56,227 bases of DNA from Muribaculaceae bacterium (GCA_017547845.1 JAFYNZ010000037.1:1-56227), one strand, 5' to 3'. Positions 7,973 to 16,971 are shown, counted from the stretch's first letter. Notes: generated from the letters alone by a model not told the origin. Made by a program: numbers and translations.

Positions 7973-10486
7973 TCAAAGAGAGGAATCTGTCGGTTGGCGG
8001 TAGAGAGAGGCTGAGGCTTGGAGGATTTTGTTGGTGAGGAGTGGCGAGTAGCCTGGATTGTCGTTAAGGAATGCCTCAACTTCAAGACGCGCTTGATCAT
8101 CGTGGTAATTTCCAAGCAGTGACATAGTCCAGTTGCGAGGGAAGAAGATGTCGCCTGTGCGTTGCACCTCTTTCAGTTCATCAAGTGCGCGACGAATGTA
8201 TCTGCGACTATCCGGCTGATGAAGATGGTGATTAAGGTAGGACAATGCAGTTGCTACCCATGGCTCTGTAACGCGATTAGCAGGGTCCATCAGTGACTCG
8301 AAGAATTTATCGCGCATAGCTACATCTGCCACTACTGCTTGTGAAATGAAGTCAAATTGTCGCTGACGGTCTGCATTTGTGATGCGTGAGCGTTGAATAG
8401 CAAGTATCTCCTCGCTGCGTTGAGGATAACGCAGTGCAAGCTCGTAACTGAGTGTTGTGTAGTCGTGTTCGGACAACAACTCGTCGTCGGCATTGTGCCA
8501 AATCTGATATAATTGCTCAATCACCTGTGTATCAACGGCTTGCGAGTATAGTACACGCTTTGCTTGCAGACGGCATGACGCAACGCTGTGGAAGGTCGAA
8601 ATCTGTAACAATTGCTTTTCTATGGCAGAATCCTTGCGATAAGACATTACTTCCGAGAGGTAAGATGATAGTGATGAGAAGACCAATTCGTCTGTCTCCA
8701 TATGCATAGCATCGGCCAAAAATCTGCTCCACTCCTCGTCGTTGATGAGGCGATTCCAATGGTTTTCGTGTAGCGAAATCAGTAGCGACATACGCAACGT
8801 AGCATCGTCTAATGTCTTCCAATTATCGACTATCCATTTACGGCTTTGCTCATCGATGACGAAGTGTCCGTAGCCGCGACCATCGGAGTTTGGCAACACT
8901 GCTACAACATCTTTATCTACTATCAATTCCGTCGCCGACTCATATAGCTTCACTTCCATCGTCTTAATCGAGTCACCGACGAGCATTACTTCAAAACCTT
9001 GTGGCCAAGTGAGATTGCGACCGAGCGGATCGCTCTGAGAAATTTTCAGCACTCCGTTATCGAGATGGAAATCTATTTGTGGAAGGCCACGTTCGTTGAC
9101 CCAAACGTTACTAAATCTTGTCAGGTCGGCATCGCATCTGCTGTCCATGATAGCGATCAAGTCTTCCCATGTCGCATTGCCATAGGCGAATGTCTTAAGG
9201 TACTCTTTGATCCCCTCTCTGAATGCTTCTTCGCCCATAATTTCGACAAGCTTTTCAAGCACCACGGGCGACTTGCAGTAGATGATATTGCCATAGACCA
9301 ATCCGGCGTCAGCAAGGTTGTCGAGCGGTTGCTTGATAGAGTTAGTGCCGGTTGTTCGGTCCTCCTTTAGAGCAGGAGTAGTCGTCATCTTGAGCCAATT
9401 GAGTCGGTGGTTGATGTCGGGATACAAAGGCTCAGTGATGCGAGCGGCAAAGTAGTTGGCAAAGACCTCTTTGGTCCACACATCGTCAAACCATGCCATA
9501 GTGACATAATCGCCAAACCACATATGAGCAGTCTCGTGAGCTATGAGTTGAATGCGTTGCAGTTGCTCCTCAGCTGTAGGATTTTCGCTTAGGAATATGC
9601 GAGTATCATTGTATAAAGTGGCACCGGTGTGCTCCATGCCCCCGTATTGAAAACCGGGTAATATTACGAAGTCATATTTTCGGAAAGGGTACTTGATGCC
9701 GGTGTAGTCCTCAAGCCAATCGAGCGAACTAACCACTTGTGCAAATATCTCGTCGAGTTGCGCCACACGCTTGGGGTCGGTCTCACGGTGATAAGCCACC
9801 ATCTTGCGATCATTATCTTCGTAGACTGCCTTATCAAACTTACCAACCACAAACGAGAAGAGATATGTACTCAACGGCTCTGTCGGGCTGAACTTCACCG
9901 ACTTGCGATTGCCATCTACACTTTCCTCCGAAATTGGAGAGTTAGCGACAGCTTCCCACTGAGCAGGCATCTCAAGGCTCAGACGATACTCAGCCTTAAG
10001 GTTGGGTTGGTCGAAGCATGGAAAGAGTGTCCGGGCACGATCGGGAACAAGGAGTGTGTACATAAACTCCTCATTGCGGTTGAGCGACTGGTCGCCGGCC
10101 TCAAAATCTATCACTATGGTGTTTTGACCTGCAATGGTCCATTTGTTGCCGATGACAATATGCTCATTCACAGCGAAATACTCAGCCGATTGTCCATTTA
10201 CCTCGACAGAGTGTATCTTCTCGGCAGGCTGACGGAAATCAACGACCACCTCATCTGCCTCATCTAAAGCAAACGAGATAGCCACTCGACCATCTACCGC
10301 CTGACCGATAGAGTCCGGAATCGCGAAATGCAAGTCGTAGACAAGTTCCTTGATTGTCGCCTTACGCTTCTGCGCTAACTCCATCGACACACCCTCGTCA
10401 TAAAGGTGTCCCTGCTCCGTATCGCAACCGACACAGAGAACGATAGCTAACGCCATCGCCAACATATAACACAATTTCTTCATCAT
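7973..10486 (-). CDS. M1-family aminopeptidase lipoprotein
   Basis: This is a zinc metallopeptidase that removes N-terminal residues from peptides. Lipid Cys21 (VLCVGCDTE) places it in the cell envelope, probably facing the periplasm. The exopeptidase motif appears as GGMEHTG (282-288), a variant of GAMEN. Zinc ligands are His317 and His321 in HETAHMWFGD and Glu340 after 18 residues (WTKE). The N-terminal beta domain and helical C-terminal domain fit the family, and 837 residues is normal length. It lies 36 bp after the FKBP gene and may share its transcript. The substrate range cannot be read from sequence. Confidence 0.93.
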   Translation of the reverse strand: MMKKLCYMLAMALAIVLCVGCDTEQGHLYDEGVSMELAQKRKATIKELVYDLHFAIPDSIGQAVDGRVAISFALDEADEVVVDFRQPAEKIHSVEVNGQSAEYFAVNEHIVIGNKWTIAGQNTIVIDFEAGDQSLNRNEEFMYTLLVPDRARTLFPCFDQPNLKAEYRLSLEMPAQWEAVANSPISEESVDGNRKSVKFSPTEPLSTYLFSFVVGKFDKAVYEDNDRKMVAYHRETDPKRVAQLDEIFAQVVSSLDWLEDYTGIKYPFRKYDFVILPGFQYGGMEHTGATLYNDTRIFLSENPTAEEQLQRIQLIAHETAHMWFGDYVTMAWFDDVWTKEVFANYFAARITEPLYPDINHRLNWLKMTTTPALKEDRTTGTNSIKQPLDNLADAGLVYGNIIYCKSPVVLEKLVEIMGEEAFREGIKEYLKTFAYGNATWEDLIAIMDSRCDADLTRFSNVWVNERGLPQIDFHLDNGVLKISQSDPLGRNLTWPQGFEVMLVGDSIKTMEVKLYESATELIVDKDVVAVLPNSDGRGYGHFVIDEQSRKWIVDNWKTLDDATLRMSLLISLHENHWNRLINDEEWSRFLADAMHMETDELVFSSLSSYLSEVMSYRKDSAIEKQLLQISTFHSVASCRLQAKRVLYSQAVDTQVIEQLYQIWHNADDELLSEHDYTTLSYELALRYPQRSEEILAIQRSRITNADRQRQFDFISQAVVADVAMRDKFFESLMDPANRVTEPWVATALSYLNHHLHQPDSRRYIRRALDELKEVQRTGDIFFPRNWTMSLLGNYHDDQARLEVEAFLNDNPGYSPLLTNKILQASASLYRQPTDSSL

Positions 10487-10522
10487 CTATATTTGGTTTG
10501 TAAATATCTCTGTATATTGAGA

Positions 10523-10912
10523 TCAGGCAATGCCACAGAGTTCAATCTCGAAAATAAGGGTAGAGTTTTTAGGGATTCCCTTCATCGCACGACTGCCGTA
10601 GCCAAACTTTGACGGAATGTAGATGGTCCACTTGTCGCCCACTTTCATCTTCTGCAAAGCGATGTGCCAGCCGACAATCAGGTCTTTGAGTCGCATTGCA
10701 TCGGGATAGGATTGGCGAGTATTATCGTCAAACACCTTACCGTTGGAAAGCATACCTTTATAATAGACCATAACGACGCTACTCATGCGAGGCGATGGAC
10801 CTTTGCCCGACTTCAGTTGCTTGCCAAGAACGCCGCCACCAAGGTCGACCACGCCACTCTCTGCGGCTACAGAAGCCAAAAACTCTGCTTCAGGATTAAC
10901 GCGACCTCTCAT
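10523..10912 (-). CDS. FKBP-type peptidyl-prolyl cis-trans isomerase
   Basis: The C-terminal 90 residues form an FKBP domain: VVMVYYKGMLSNGKVFDD, then VGWHIALQKMKVGDKWTIYIPSKFGYGSRAM and a closing NSTLIFEIELCGI. These are the usual active-site strand, the FGYG loop and the final strand. The enzyme speeds prolyl bond isomerisation during folding. It has no signal peptide and only about 35 residues before the domain, so it is probably cytoplasmic, unlike the lipidated FKBPs common in this phylum. The gene starts 2 bp after the stop of the small Pmp3-like gene. Confidence 0.9.
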   Translation of the reverse strand: MRGRVNPEAEFLASVAAESGVVDLGGGVLGKQLKSGKGPSPRMSSVVMVYYKGMLSNGKVFDDNTRQSYPDAMRLKDLIVGWHIALQKMKVGDKWTIYIPSKFGYGSRAMKGIPKNSTLIFEIELCGIA

Positions 10913-10914
10913 AA

Positions 10915-11070
10915 TCAGCTGTTTTTATTCAAGATTACCAACGCTGCAATTACTCCGGGCAGCCAGCCGATGCCTGTGAGAATCAACGTGATAAGGATTG
11001 AACCACACCCTCTGTCGTACACTGCCAACGGAGGAAATATAATCGCTAATAATACTCTGAAAAGTGACAT
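10915..11070 (-). CDS. YqaE/Pmp3-family small membrane protein
   Basis: A 51-residue ORF, easily missed because of its size, encodes MSLFRVLLAIIFPPLAVYD followed by a glycine-containing second hydrophobic helix (LITLILTGIGWLPGVIAALVIL). The FPPLAV and GWLPGVIHA-like motifs are hallmarks of the Pmp3/YqaE (UPF0057) family of two-helix membrane proteins linked to stress and membrane potential. It lies 2 bp before the FKBP start, and a TACTTTTG promoter box lies about 80 bp upstream, so it probably leads the Pmp3-FKBP-aminopeptidase unit. Confidence 0.88.
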   Translation of the reverse strand: MSLFRVLLAIIFPPLAVYDRGCGSILITLILTGIGWLPGVIAALVILNKNS

Positions 11071-11152
11071 ATCGATTGATTTTGAGTTAAGGAAATTTCT
11101 AAAAATTCCCGGATTTAATTAATTCTTTTGTTTTGGAGTTACCTTAATAGCA

Positions 11153-11184
11153 CAAAAGTAATCAAAATAATTTACTCTTGCAAT
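11153..11184 (-). promoter_or_regulatory. Promoter for the Pmp3-FKBP-aminopeptidase unit
   Basis: On the minus strand ATTG, 20 bp and TACTTTTG match the Bacteroidota consensus with one mismatch in the upstream box. Confidence 0.6.
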
Positions 11185-11309
11185 AATCAGAAAAATAAGT
11201 TGCATTGACTCGGGTTTATTTATACTACAACCATCTGATTATTATTATATTTCCATACTCCTTAATGATTTTTCTGCACACAATCAACCAATGTGTGAAA
11301 TAAATTATG

Positions 11310-11317
11310 TAATTTTG
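11310..11317 (+). promoter_or_regulatory. Promoter -7 element upstream of fabI
   Basis: TAATTTTG matches TAnnTTTG. The upstream TTTG is not clear. The implied transcript start is about 80 bp before the ATG. Confidence 0.45.
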
Positions 11318-11404
11318 TAGTCACAAAAGATTATTCACACGACCGAATGTTTGTCTGGATTTAGTCAAAACATTTGGTCACAACAACAAAAAACATTAGA
11401 AATT

Positions 11405-12265
11405 ATGGCATACGGACTATTAAAAGGTAAAAAAGGTATTATCTTCGGTGCACTCAACGACGCATCGATAGCATGGAAAGTGGCAGAACGCGCTCACGAA
11501 GAGGGTGCAGAAATTGTATTGACCAACACACCAGTAGCATGTCGAATGGGCACAATCGACGAACTCGCCGCTAAGACCGGCTCAACCATCATTCCGGCAG
11601 ACGCGACAAGCGTTGAAGACCTTGAGATGCTATTCTCGGAAGCGCAAAAGGTGCTCGGCGGTCAGATTGACTTCGTGCTCCACAGCTGCGCCATGAGTGC
11701 CAACATGCGTAAGAAACGTACTTATGACGACCTCGACTATAGCCTCTTCGAAAAGACACTCGATATCAGTGCCATCAGCTTCCACAAGATGATACAAGTA
11801 GCCAAAAAGATGGACGCAATCGCCGAATACGGCTCAATCCTCGCCCTCACCTATGTGGCTTCTCACCGCACATTCTTCGGATACAACGACATGGCTGATG
11901 CAAAATCGTTGCTCGAAAGCATTGCACGCAGTTTCGGCTACATCTACGGTCGTGAGAAAAATGTGCGTATCAACACAGTCTCTCAATCGCCAACATTCAC
12001 TACAGCCGGCGGTGGCATCAAAGGCTTCGACGGACTATATGACTTCAGCGATCGCATGTCGCCACTTGGCAACGCAAGTGCTGATGAATGTGCCGACTAC
12101 TGCGTAGTAATGTTCAGCGACTTGACCAAGAAAGTCACAATGCAGACCTTGTTTCACGACGGTGGTTTCTCCAACATGGGCATGTCGCTTCGTGGCATGA
12201 CGCAATACAACAAAAGTTTCATCGACGAAAACCGCGACGAAAACGGCAAAATCATCTACGGCTAA
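11405..12265 (+). CDS. fabI: Enoyl-[acyl-carrier-protein] reductase (FabI)
   Basis: This enzyme carries out the last reduction of each fatty-acid elongation cycle using NAD(P)H. It is an SDR-fold protein with a nucleotide loop GALNDASIAWKVAE near the start and the FabI active site with Tyr and Lys seven residues apart (YNDMADAK), preceded by LTYVASH. The family-typical SPTFTTAGGGIKGF substrate-loop region and the DGG near the C terminus are present. I use ATG at 11405 rather than the in-frame TTG at 11351, because protein similarity begins at MAYGLLKGKKG. A TAATTTTG box lies at 11310-11317. Length 286 is normal. Confidence 0.93.
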   Translation: MAYGLLKGKKGIIFGALNDASIAWKVAERAHEEGAEIVLTNTPVACRMGTIDELAAKTGSTIIPADATSVEDLEMLFSEAQKVLGGQIDFVLHSCAMSANMRKKRTYDDLDYSLFEKTLDISAISFHKMIQVAKKMDAIAEYGSILALTYVASHRTFFGYNDMADAKSLLESIARSFGYIYGREKNVRINTVSQSPTFTTAGGGIKGFDGLYDFSDRMSPLGNASADECADYCVVMFSDLTKKVTMQTLFHDGGFSNMGMSLRGMTQYNKSFIDENRDENGKIIYG

Positions 12266-12280
12266 TCACAACTATTCTCA

Positions 12281-12339
12281 CATATGTAATGATATTGACT
12301 GAGTCTATTTGTCAGACTCGGTCAATATTATTACATATG
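12281..12339. terminator. Very long hairpin after fabI
   Basis: A 26-bp stem (12281-12306 with 12314-12339) contains only two G-T wobble pairs and closes a 7-nt loop. No T tract follows, so this may be an intrinsic terminator of unusual type or an RNA-stabilising 3' structure. Confidence 0.6.
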
Positions 12340-12431
12340 ATGGTTGTTCAATTTACCATTGGCGAGGAGTCTGTGTAGCTGTTTACTCCTTGTGGTGCTT
12401 GTGGTTTTGTGGTGTTAGGGGTGTGGGAAAC

Positions 12432-12464
12432 AAAAAAGAGTTCAGCGTGTAGGCTGAACTCTTT
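12432..12464 (-). terminator. Intrinsic terminator for the transglutaminase gene
   Basis: AGAGTTCAGC pairs with GCTGAACTCT around a 6-nt loop. On the minus strand the stem is followed by a T tract. Confidence 0.8.
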
Positions 12465-12483
12465 GTGTATAGTACGGGGAAGG

Positions 12484-15138
12484 TTAGAGTTTGTGGATTG
12501 TCTTGAGCATTTGCTCGCCGAGGCCGATGGTGTAGCCTTGTGAGATGAAGACAACACGATTGAATGTGTCGGCGATGATGAACATCGGCAGAGTCTTGTT
12601 GGTCAACTTCATTTCTTTGACGATTTGGTCTTGGATTGAAGAGTCGATGTCAATACCAAATGTGATATTAGATGGCAAGCCCGGGAATTCTTCAGGACGG
12701 AATTGCTTGTAGTCGTCCATGCTTGGGAAGAGGAGGATCATTTGGCGTCCCCATTGCTCGAAGTCTTTAGCGAGGGTGGCAATGTCGCGAAGTGCGTGGT
12801 TGGTTGGTTCTTGACCGACACCGAGCACCGCCACTACGAAGTAGCCACGACCTGTGGTTGAAAGCACTGATTTAGCAGCACCGCCGTCGATAGGCATATA
12901 GAGTGATTCGGAGTTGAAACTGCCGATCACTTGTACATCGTCAAGACTTTGACGCATCACCATCTCGGTCTTTGTGGTTTCGCCGTCGGCTACGGCAAAT
13001 GCTTCAAGGTGAGCAAGTACACCACCATTTGCAAGGCGTGTGCCGGTCACCATGAGATAGTCACCACAGTCGAGGTGTGCACCATCTTTGAGGAGGTTTT
13101 GCCAAGTAGTGCCTTCGCGTACGCCGTCGCCTTCGTTGTAGTTGAGGGTGTAGAGGGTGCCGCGGTCGGTGAGTTTGGCGATAGAGAAGTGGTTGTAGTA
13201 TTTAGGATTGTCGAGCATCTTGGTTGGGGCGTAAGATGCTTGGAGGATACCTTGTTTAGCTACGATTTGCTCAGATGCTTCGAAGTCAATGTCGACCAAT
13301 TTGCCATCGTTGAGTATCTGCACCTTGCCTGTCACATCGTCGATGCGAGCAGGGATGTCGAGGCTACGAGCCATAGCGACGAAGAAGATGTTGCGGCTAT
13401 GAGGGTCGGCTACACGAGCTTTCCACACGCCGATAGGGCTGATAGGAGCACCACCACGGTTGCACTCTTTGTCGATGCGAATGCTGTCGGCCACCCACTT
13501 AGCGAGGTCGGCAGGCGATTGACGGAAACGTTGAGCGTCATCTTGAGTGATAGCGGCCTTGAAGAAGCTGCGATATGGAGTGATCATCTCGTTGCTTACG
13601 CGAGGGTTGGAAATCATAGCATGATTATCGGCTGAGTCCCAATTTGGAGCGTTGGTGATGTGGTCGATGAGTGCTTCTTGTGGAATGTCACGAAGGTCTT
13701 TATCGACTACGAGTGAGAGAATCCATGCTGCCTGCTCTTTGTGTTCGGCGAGTGCAGAAGTGATGATGTCGTGGTTGCCACGTGATTTAACGAGCATTTC
13801 AGCGATTGCTTCCACAGATGCATTCTTCACAGGGTGAGCCTTAGCCCATTCGAGAGCTGTCTGCTCGTTGAAGAATGTAGCGACATAGGCATTGCGTATA
13901 GAGTCCTCGTAAGCCATGCGACGAGAGTTTTCAGCGCGTTGCTCTTCAGTGACTTCCGGGAGATTGGCACCTTCGACAGGAGGGATAATGTCAATGTCGA
14001 TAGAGTAAGCATCGCCGGCTTTCTTGTCTAATGCGAGAGTAATCTGCTCATCTTTGCCGAAAGAGAGCTTGCCGAAGTTGTAGCGACCATCTTTTGATGC
14101 CCACACGACAACGTCGCCCTTGCCGGCAGTGAGCGATGCTTTGCCCTCTTTGTCGGTCTTCTTAGTGGCGATAGAGTATAGTTCGGCATAGTTGTAGAGT
14201 TTAAATTCGACTGTAGCATCTTCGACCGGTTTGCCTTCGCTATCAGTGACGATTACTTCGGCAGTAGTGCTTGGAGCGTAATTGTCGATGATGTTGATTT
14301 CGGTGTAGCCTGCGTTTTGACTCATGATTTCTTCCGGACCGTCATATTTGCCGAAAGCCTTGGTGTGCATGAGCATAGCGCGAGAAGCCGGAGCGTTAAA
14401 CCATCCAAGGTCGAGCACCGGTTCAGGCTCGCACGCACCGAAGAAGCGCCATTCGCCATCTACCCAAGCTTCCACCCAAGCGTGGTTGCTGTCGGTGTGA
14501 GCCCAGCGAGGAGTATATACCTGGCGTGCAGGGATGCCGACTGCACGGAGTGCAGAAACTGTGAACGTAGATTCTTCTCCACAGCGACCGTAGGCAGTCT
14601 TGATGCTTGCCAATGGCGAACTTGTGCGACCGTCAGATGGCTGATAGACCACCTTTTCATGGCACCAGTGGTTGACTTCAAGCACGGCATCGTGCATTGA
14701 GAGACCTTTCACGCGGTCTTTGAGTTCGGCATAGAAGACAGTGCGACAAGTGTCGAGATTCTCGTTGTTGACACGCAAAGGAAGCACAAAGTGGATAAAC
14801 TCGCGTTCAGGCACTACCTTGCCCCAAGGCATCTCTTCCTTGGCCTTGAGAGTGCAATCGACCATTTCGAGGAAATAGTCGCCACTCTGGTTGGCTATGT
14901 CGCAGAGAGGCATGTAGGCATAGAGAAACATCATAGCCTCGCGTTGAGGTATCGACATCTCGGTGGTGTCGAAAATAGCGAATAGTTCATCACACGACAA
15001 AGATTGGCGGCGTTGCTCAAAGTCTTGAGTAATCGTCTCACGCTTCTTGTCGTCGTTGATAAGGTGACTGCTTGTGCACGAAGCCAAGCCGATGATTGCA
15101 GCTATAGCAATCAAGCAAAAACGATTAATGTTGTTCAT
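12484..15138 (-). CDS. Transglutaminase-like lipoprotein with C-terminal thioredoxin-like domain
   Basis: Lipid Cys21 (GLASCTSS). A transglutaminase/protease-like core spans about 150-245: YGRCGEESTFTVSALRAVGIPARQVYTPRW with catalytic Cys186, His219 in SNHAWVEAW, and an acidic residue in the GACEPEP segment that follows. Next come an Ig-like beta domain (EVIVTDSEGKPVEDATVEFKLYNYAE), a helical middle and, from about 720, a thioredoxin-like fold that lacks a CxxC motif. Related Bacteroidota proteins are usually annotated as transglutaminase-domain proteins of unknown substrate; hydrolysis of peptide bonds is as likely as cross-linking. It is transcribed alone, with a promoter at 15161-15192 and a terminator at 12432. 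Confidence 0.82.
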   Translation of the reverse strand: MNNINRFCLIAIAAIIGLASCTSSHLINDDKKRETITQDFEQRRQSLSCDELFAIFDTTEMSIPQREAMMFLYAYMPLCDIANQSGDYFLEMVDCTLKAKEEMPWGKVVPEREFIHFVLPLRVNNENLDTCRTVFYAELKDRVKGLSMHDAVLEVNHWCHEKVVYQPSDGRTSSPLASIKTAYGRCGEESTFTVSALRAVGIPARQVYTPRWAHTDSNHAWVEAWVDGEWRFFGACEPEPVLDLGWFNAPASRAMLMHTKAFGKYDGPEEIMSQNAGYTEINIIDNYAPSTTAEVIVTDSEGKPVEDATVEFKLYNYAELYSIATKKTDKEGKASLTAGKGDVVVWASKDGRYNFGKLSFGKDEQITLALDKKAGDAYSIDIDIIPPVEGANLPEVTEEQRAENSRRMAYEDSIRNAYVATFFNEQTALEWAKAHPVKNASVEAIAEMLVKSRGNHDIITSALAEHKEQAAWILSLVVDKDLRDIPQEALIDHITNAPNWDSADNHAMISNPRVSNEMITPYRSFFKAAITQDDAQRFRQSPADLAKWVADSIRIDKECNRGGAPISPIGVWKARVADPHSRNIFFVAMARSLDIPARIDDVTGKVQILNDGKLVDIDFEASEQIVAKQGILQASYAPTKMLDNPKYYNHFSIAKLTDRGTLYTLNYNEGDGVREGTTWQNLLKDGAHLDCGDYLMVTGTRLANGGVLAHLEAFAVADGETTKTEMVMRQSLDDVQVIGSFNSESLYMPIDGGAAKSVLSTTGRGYFVVAVLGVGQEPTNHALRDIATLAKDFEQWGRQMILLFPSMDDYKQFRPEEFPGLPSNITFGIDIDSSIQDQIVKEMKLTNKTLPMFIIADTFNRVVFISQGYTIGLGEQMLKTIHKL

Positions 15139-15160
15139 GATAGATTAGTTGTTTATAGTG

Positions 15161-15192
15161 CAAAGTTAATGTAATGGCGACGAAATAGCAAA
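15161..15192 (-). promoter_or_regulatory. Promoter of the transglutaminase gene
   Basis: Minus strand: TTTG, 20 bp, TAACTTTG. The ATG lies about 25 bp downstream. Confidence 0.7.
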
Positions 15193-15232
15193 TATTTGTC
15201 GATTGAATAGTGATGCATTCAAAGTTTTGTCT

Positions 15233-15240
15233 TAATTTTG
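15233..15240 (+). promoter_or_regulatory. Promoter -7 element upstream of manA
   Basis: TAATTTTG lies 42 bp before the manA ATG, divergent from the transglutaminase promoter. No clear TTTG at the expected spacing was seen. Confidence 0.45.
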
Positions 15241-15281
15241 CACTTTATTGCTGAGCAAAAGACTTGGCATCGCAGTAAATT

Positions 15282-16244
15282 ATGTGGAAATTCACACCGA
15301 TACTTAAGCATACACTCTGGGGCGGAAGCAAGATTGCGGAGCTCAAGGGTATGGTCGACAAGGGTGAGTCAATCGGCGAAAGCTGGGAGATTTCATCGTT
15401 GGCGGGCAGTGTGTCGGTTGTGGCCGATGGCGTAGATGCCGGGCTGTCGATATTGCAACTGATAGCTCGCGATAAGGAGTGTCTGCTCGGCCGTCGCAAC
15501 TATGAGCGATATGGCGATGAATTTCCGTTGCTTGTAAAATTTATTGATGCTGAGAAGGACCTGTCGATACAGGTGCATCCAGATGATGCGATGGCTTCAA
15601 TGCATGGTCATCGTGGCAAGACGGAGATGTGGTATGTGGTAGATGCTGCAGAGGGCACGCGTATCTGCAACGGTTTCCGCAAGAGAATAGATAAGTCGGA
15701 CTATTCGCAGATGGTGGCTTCCGGTCGTATCATGGATTCTCTCAACTATATCGATATAGCGAAGGACGATGTCTATTATATCCCTGCCGGTCGCATACAT
15801 GCTATCGGTGCCGGGGCGTTCTTGGTGGAGGTGCAGCAAGCTTCAGATGTGACCTATCGTGTCTACGACTATATGCGTCGTGATGCAAATGGCAGATTGC
15901 GTGAATTGCACGTCGACTTGGCAAGCGAGGCACTTGACTTCGATGATGTCGGCGGTGGTGCAATTGCTTATGAAAAGAGTGGTGATTCTGCAATGACGCT
16001 GATGCAGACAGATTATTTCACAACTCAGCTCTATCGACTCCGTGAGGAATATGTGCGAGACCTTAGTGACTTGGACTCATTTGTGGTGATAACCCTCACA
16101 GAGGGCGAGTGCCGAATAATAGAGGGCGAGGAGAGTAGAGTGGTAGCAGCCGGCGATACGATATTGATTGCTGCTAAGGCACAATCCTACACCATTATCC
16201 CCAGCGGCAGCGTCGCTTTCGTCGAAGCCTTCATCGAGGTCTAA
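15282..16244 (+). CDS. manA: Mannose-6-phosphate isomerase, class I
   Basis: Interconverts mannose 6-phosphate and fructose 6-phosphate in the cytoplasm, feeding GDP-mannose and GDP-fucose synthesis. It begins at the usual position (FTPILKHTLWGG). Zinc-site motifs are visible: QVHPDD, GKTEMWYV and the later GRIHAIGAGAFLVEVQQASDVTYRVYDY. The length of 320 residues fits the short bacterial type. It is monocistronic and divergent from the transglutaminase gene. The identification is secure at family level. Confidence 0.93.
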   Translation: MWKFTPILKHTLWGGSKIAELKGMVDKGESIGESWEISSLAGSVSVVADGVDAGLSILQLIARDKECLLGRRNYERYGDEFPLLVKFIDAEKDLSIQVHPDDAMASMHGHRGKTEMWYVVDAAEGTRICNGFRKRIDKSDYSQMVASGRIMDSLNYIDIAKDDVYYIPAGRIHAIGAGAFLVEVQQASDVTYRVYDYMRRDANGRLRELHVDLASEALDFDDVGGGAIAYEKSGDSAMTLMQTDYFTTQLYRLREEYVRDLSDLDSFVVITLTEGECRIIEGEESRVVAAGDTILIAAKAQSYTIIPSGSVAFVEAFIEV

Positions 16245-16656
16245 TCATTCCCTTAAATATATTTTTTGTTTGTTTGATTGATATGCAGGTCTTTTTTTGT
16301 AGGTAGAAAGACTGCAATATTTTTGTGGCGCAAGTTTTTGTGTCAATTTTTTTTCGGTCTTTTTCCGTGAATTTTTTAGTCGAGAGCGTGAAAATTGTGC
16401 GAACGAGAGGTCTGAATTTGGTCGAATTTGATTGAAGACGACCTTGGCTGACTTCGAAAAAACGCATTGAGGTGAAGAAAAATTGATGGTGAAGAAAAAT
16501 TTTTTGAGGGCAATTTTGGCTTGAAATTGCCGGATTTTGCCCGAAAATCGTTCAAAAATATTGATTTGTAATAGTGAAAATCAAAAAAATGAAGATTTTG
16601 AGAAAAAAAGTTGCAAAATATTTTGTCAGTTTTGAAAATAGTCGTAACTTTGCACT
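16245..16656. other. AT-rich intergenic region before the SRP RNA
   Basis: No gene is visible. It contains T-rich tracts, a direct repeat of GGTGAAGAAAAATT around 16471-16505 and a small hairpin (GGCAATTT/AAATTGCC, 16509-16531). The SRP RNA promoter is at its right edge. Confidence 0.5.
16622..16652 (+). promoter_or_regulatory. Promoter of the SRP RNA
   Basis: TTTG (16622-16625), 19 bp, TAACTTTG (16645-16652) is an exact match to the Bacteroidota consensus. The expected start coincides with the first base of the RNA stem. Confidence 0.8.
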
Positions 16657-16754
16657 CGGGTAAGTCCTATACGACCAGCTCCTTGCGAATCCCCCCAGGA
16701 CTTGACCGTAGCAAGGGTAGTAGGTCGAGCGGTGCGATGTAGATTGCTTGCCCG
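16657..16754 (+). ncRNA. ffs: Signal recognition particle RNA, small bacterial type
   Basis: The ends pair as CGGGTAAG with CTTGCCCG. The centre carries the SRP-like helix 8 region: CCAGGACTTGACCGTAGCAAGGGTAG in two pieces, an asymmetric loop similar to the conserved AGCA/GGAAG elements that bind Ffh. The length of about 98 nt fits the 4.5S-type RNA. It lies directly after an exact consensus promoter and 3 bp before tRNA-Thr, so both may come from one transcript. A covariance search would settle it. Confidence 0.78.
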
Positions 16755-16757
16755 TAT

Positions 16758-16831
16758 GCCTCTTTAGCTCAGTTGGCCAGAGCACGTGATTTGTAATCTC
16801 GGGGTCGTTGGTTCGAATCCGACAAGAGGCT
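16758..16831 (+). tRNA. tRNA-Thr (anticodon TGT)
   Basis: A cloverleaf can be folded: acceptor GCCTCTT with AAGAGGC, D arm GCTC/GAGC, anticodon loop TTTGTAA giving TGT, and T arm GTTGG-TTCGAAT-CCGAC. The anticodon stem has one T-T mismatch. The 3' CCA is not encoded. Confidence 0.93.
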
Positions 16832-16884
16832 CAAAAAAAAGATCGGGTAACCGATTAGGAAATGTTTTCATAATTTTGTTTTGG

Positions 16885-16917
16885 TGGCATATCTAGCGAT
16901 AGAGATGCCATTTTTTT
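16885..16917 (+). terminator. Intrinsic terminator after tRNA-Thr
   Basis: TGGCAT..TCTA pairs with TAGA..ATGCCA (one mismatch), followed by seven T residues. Confidence 0.75.
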
Positions 16918-16971
16918 ATAAACTAAATTCAACACAACAGAAGCATTTTAATAAACACAACGAAGACAACT

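Noticed and set aside
9737-10267. 176-codon ORF opposite the M1 aminopeptidase, and similar long shadows opposite the GH13 and guaA genes
   Set aside because: The opposite strand encodes proteins with complete catalytic motifs, and the shadows have no recognisable features.
11351-11404. Longer FabI with TTG start
   Set aside because: The extra 18 residues are not like any FabI N terminus; the ATG at 11405 gives the standard protein.
16871-16878. TAATTTTG as promoter of the DUF4286-ruvC unit
   Set aside because: It is followed at once by a strong terminator hairpin and T tract and has no TTTG at the right distance.
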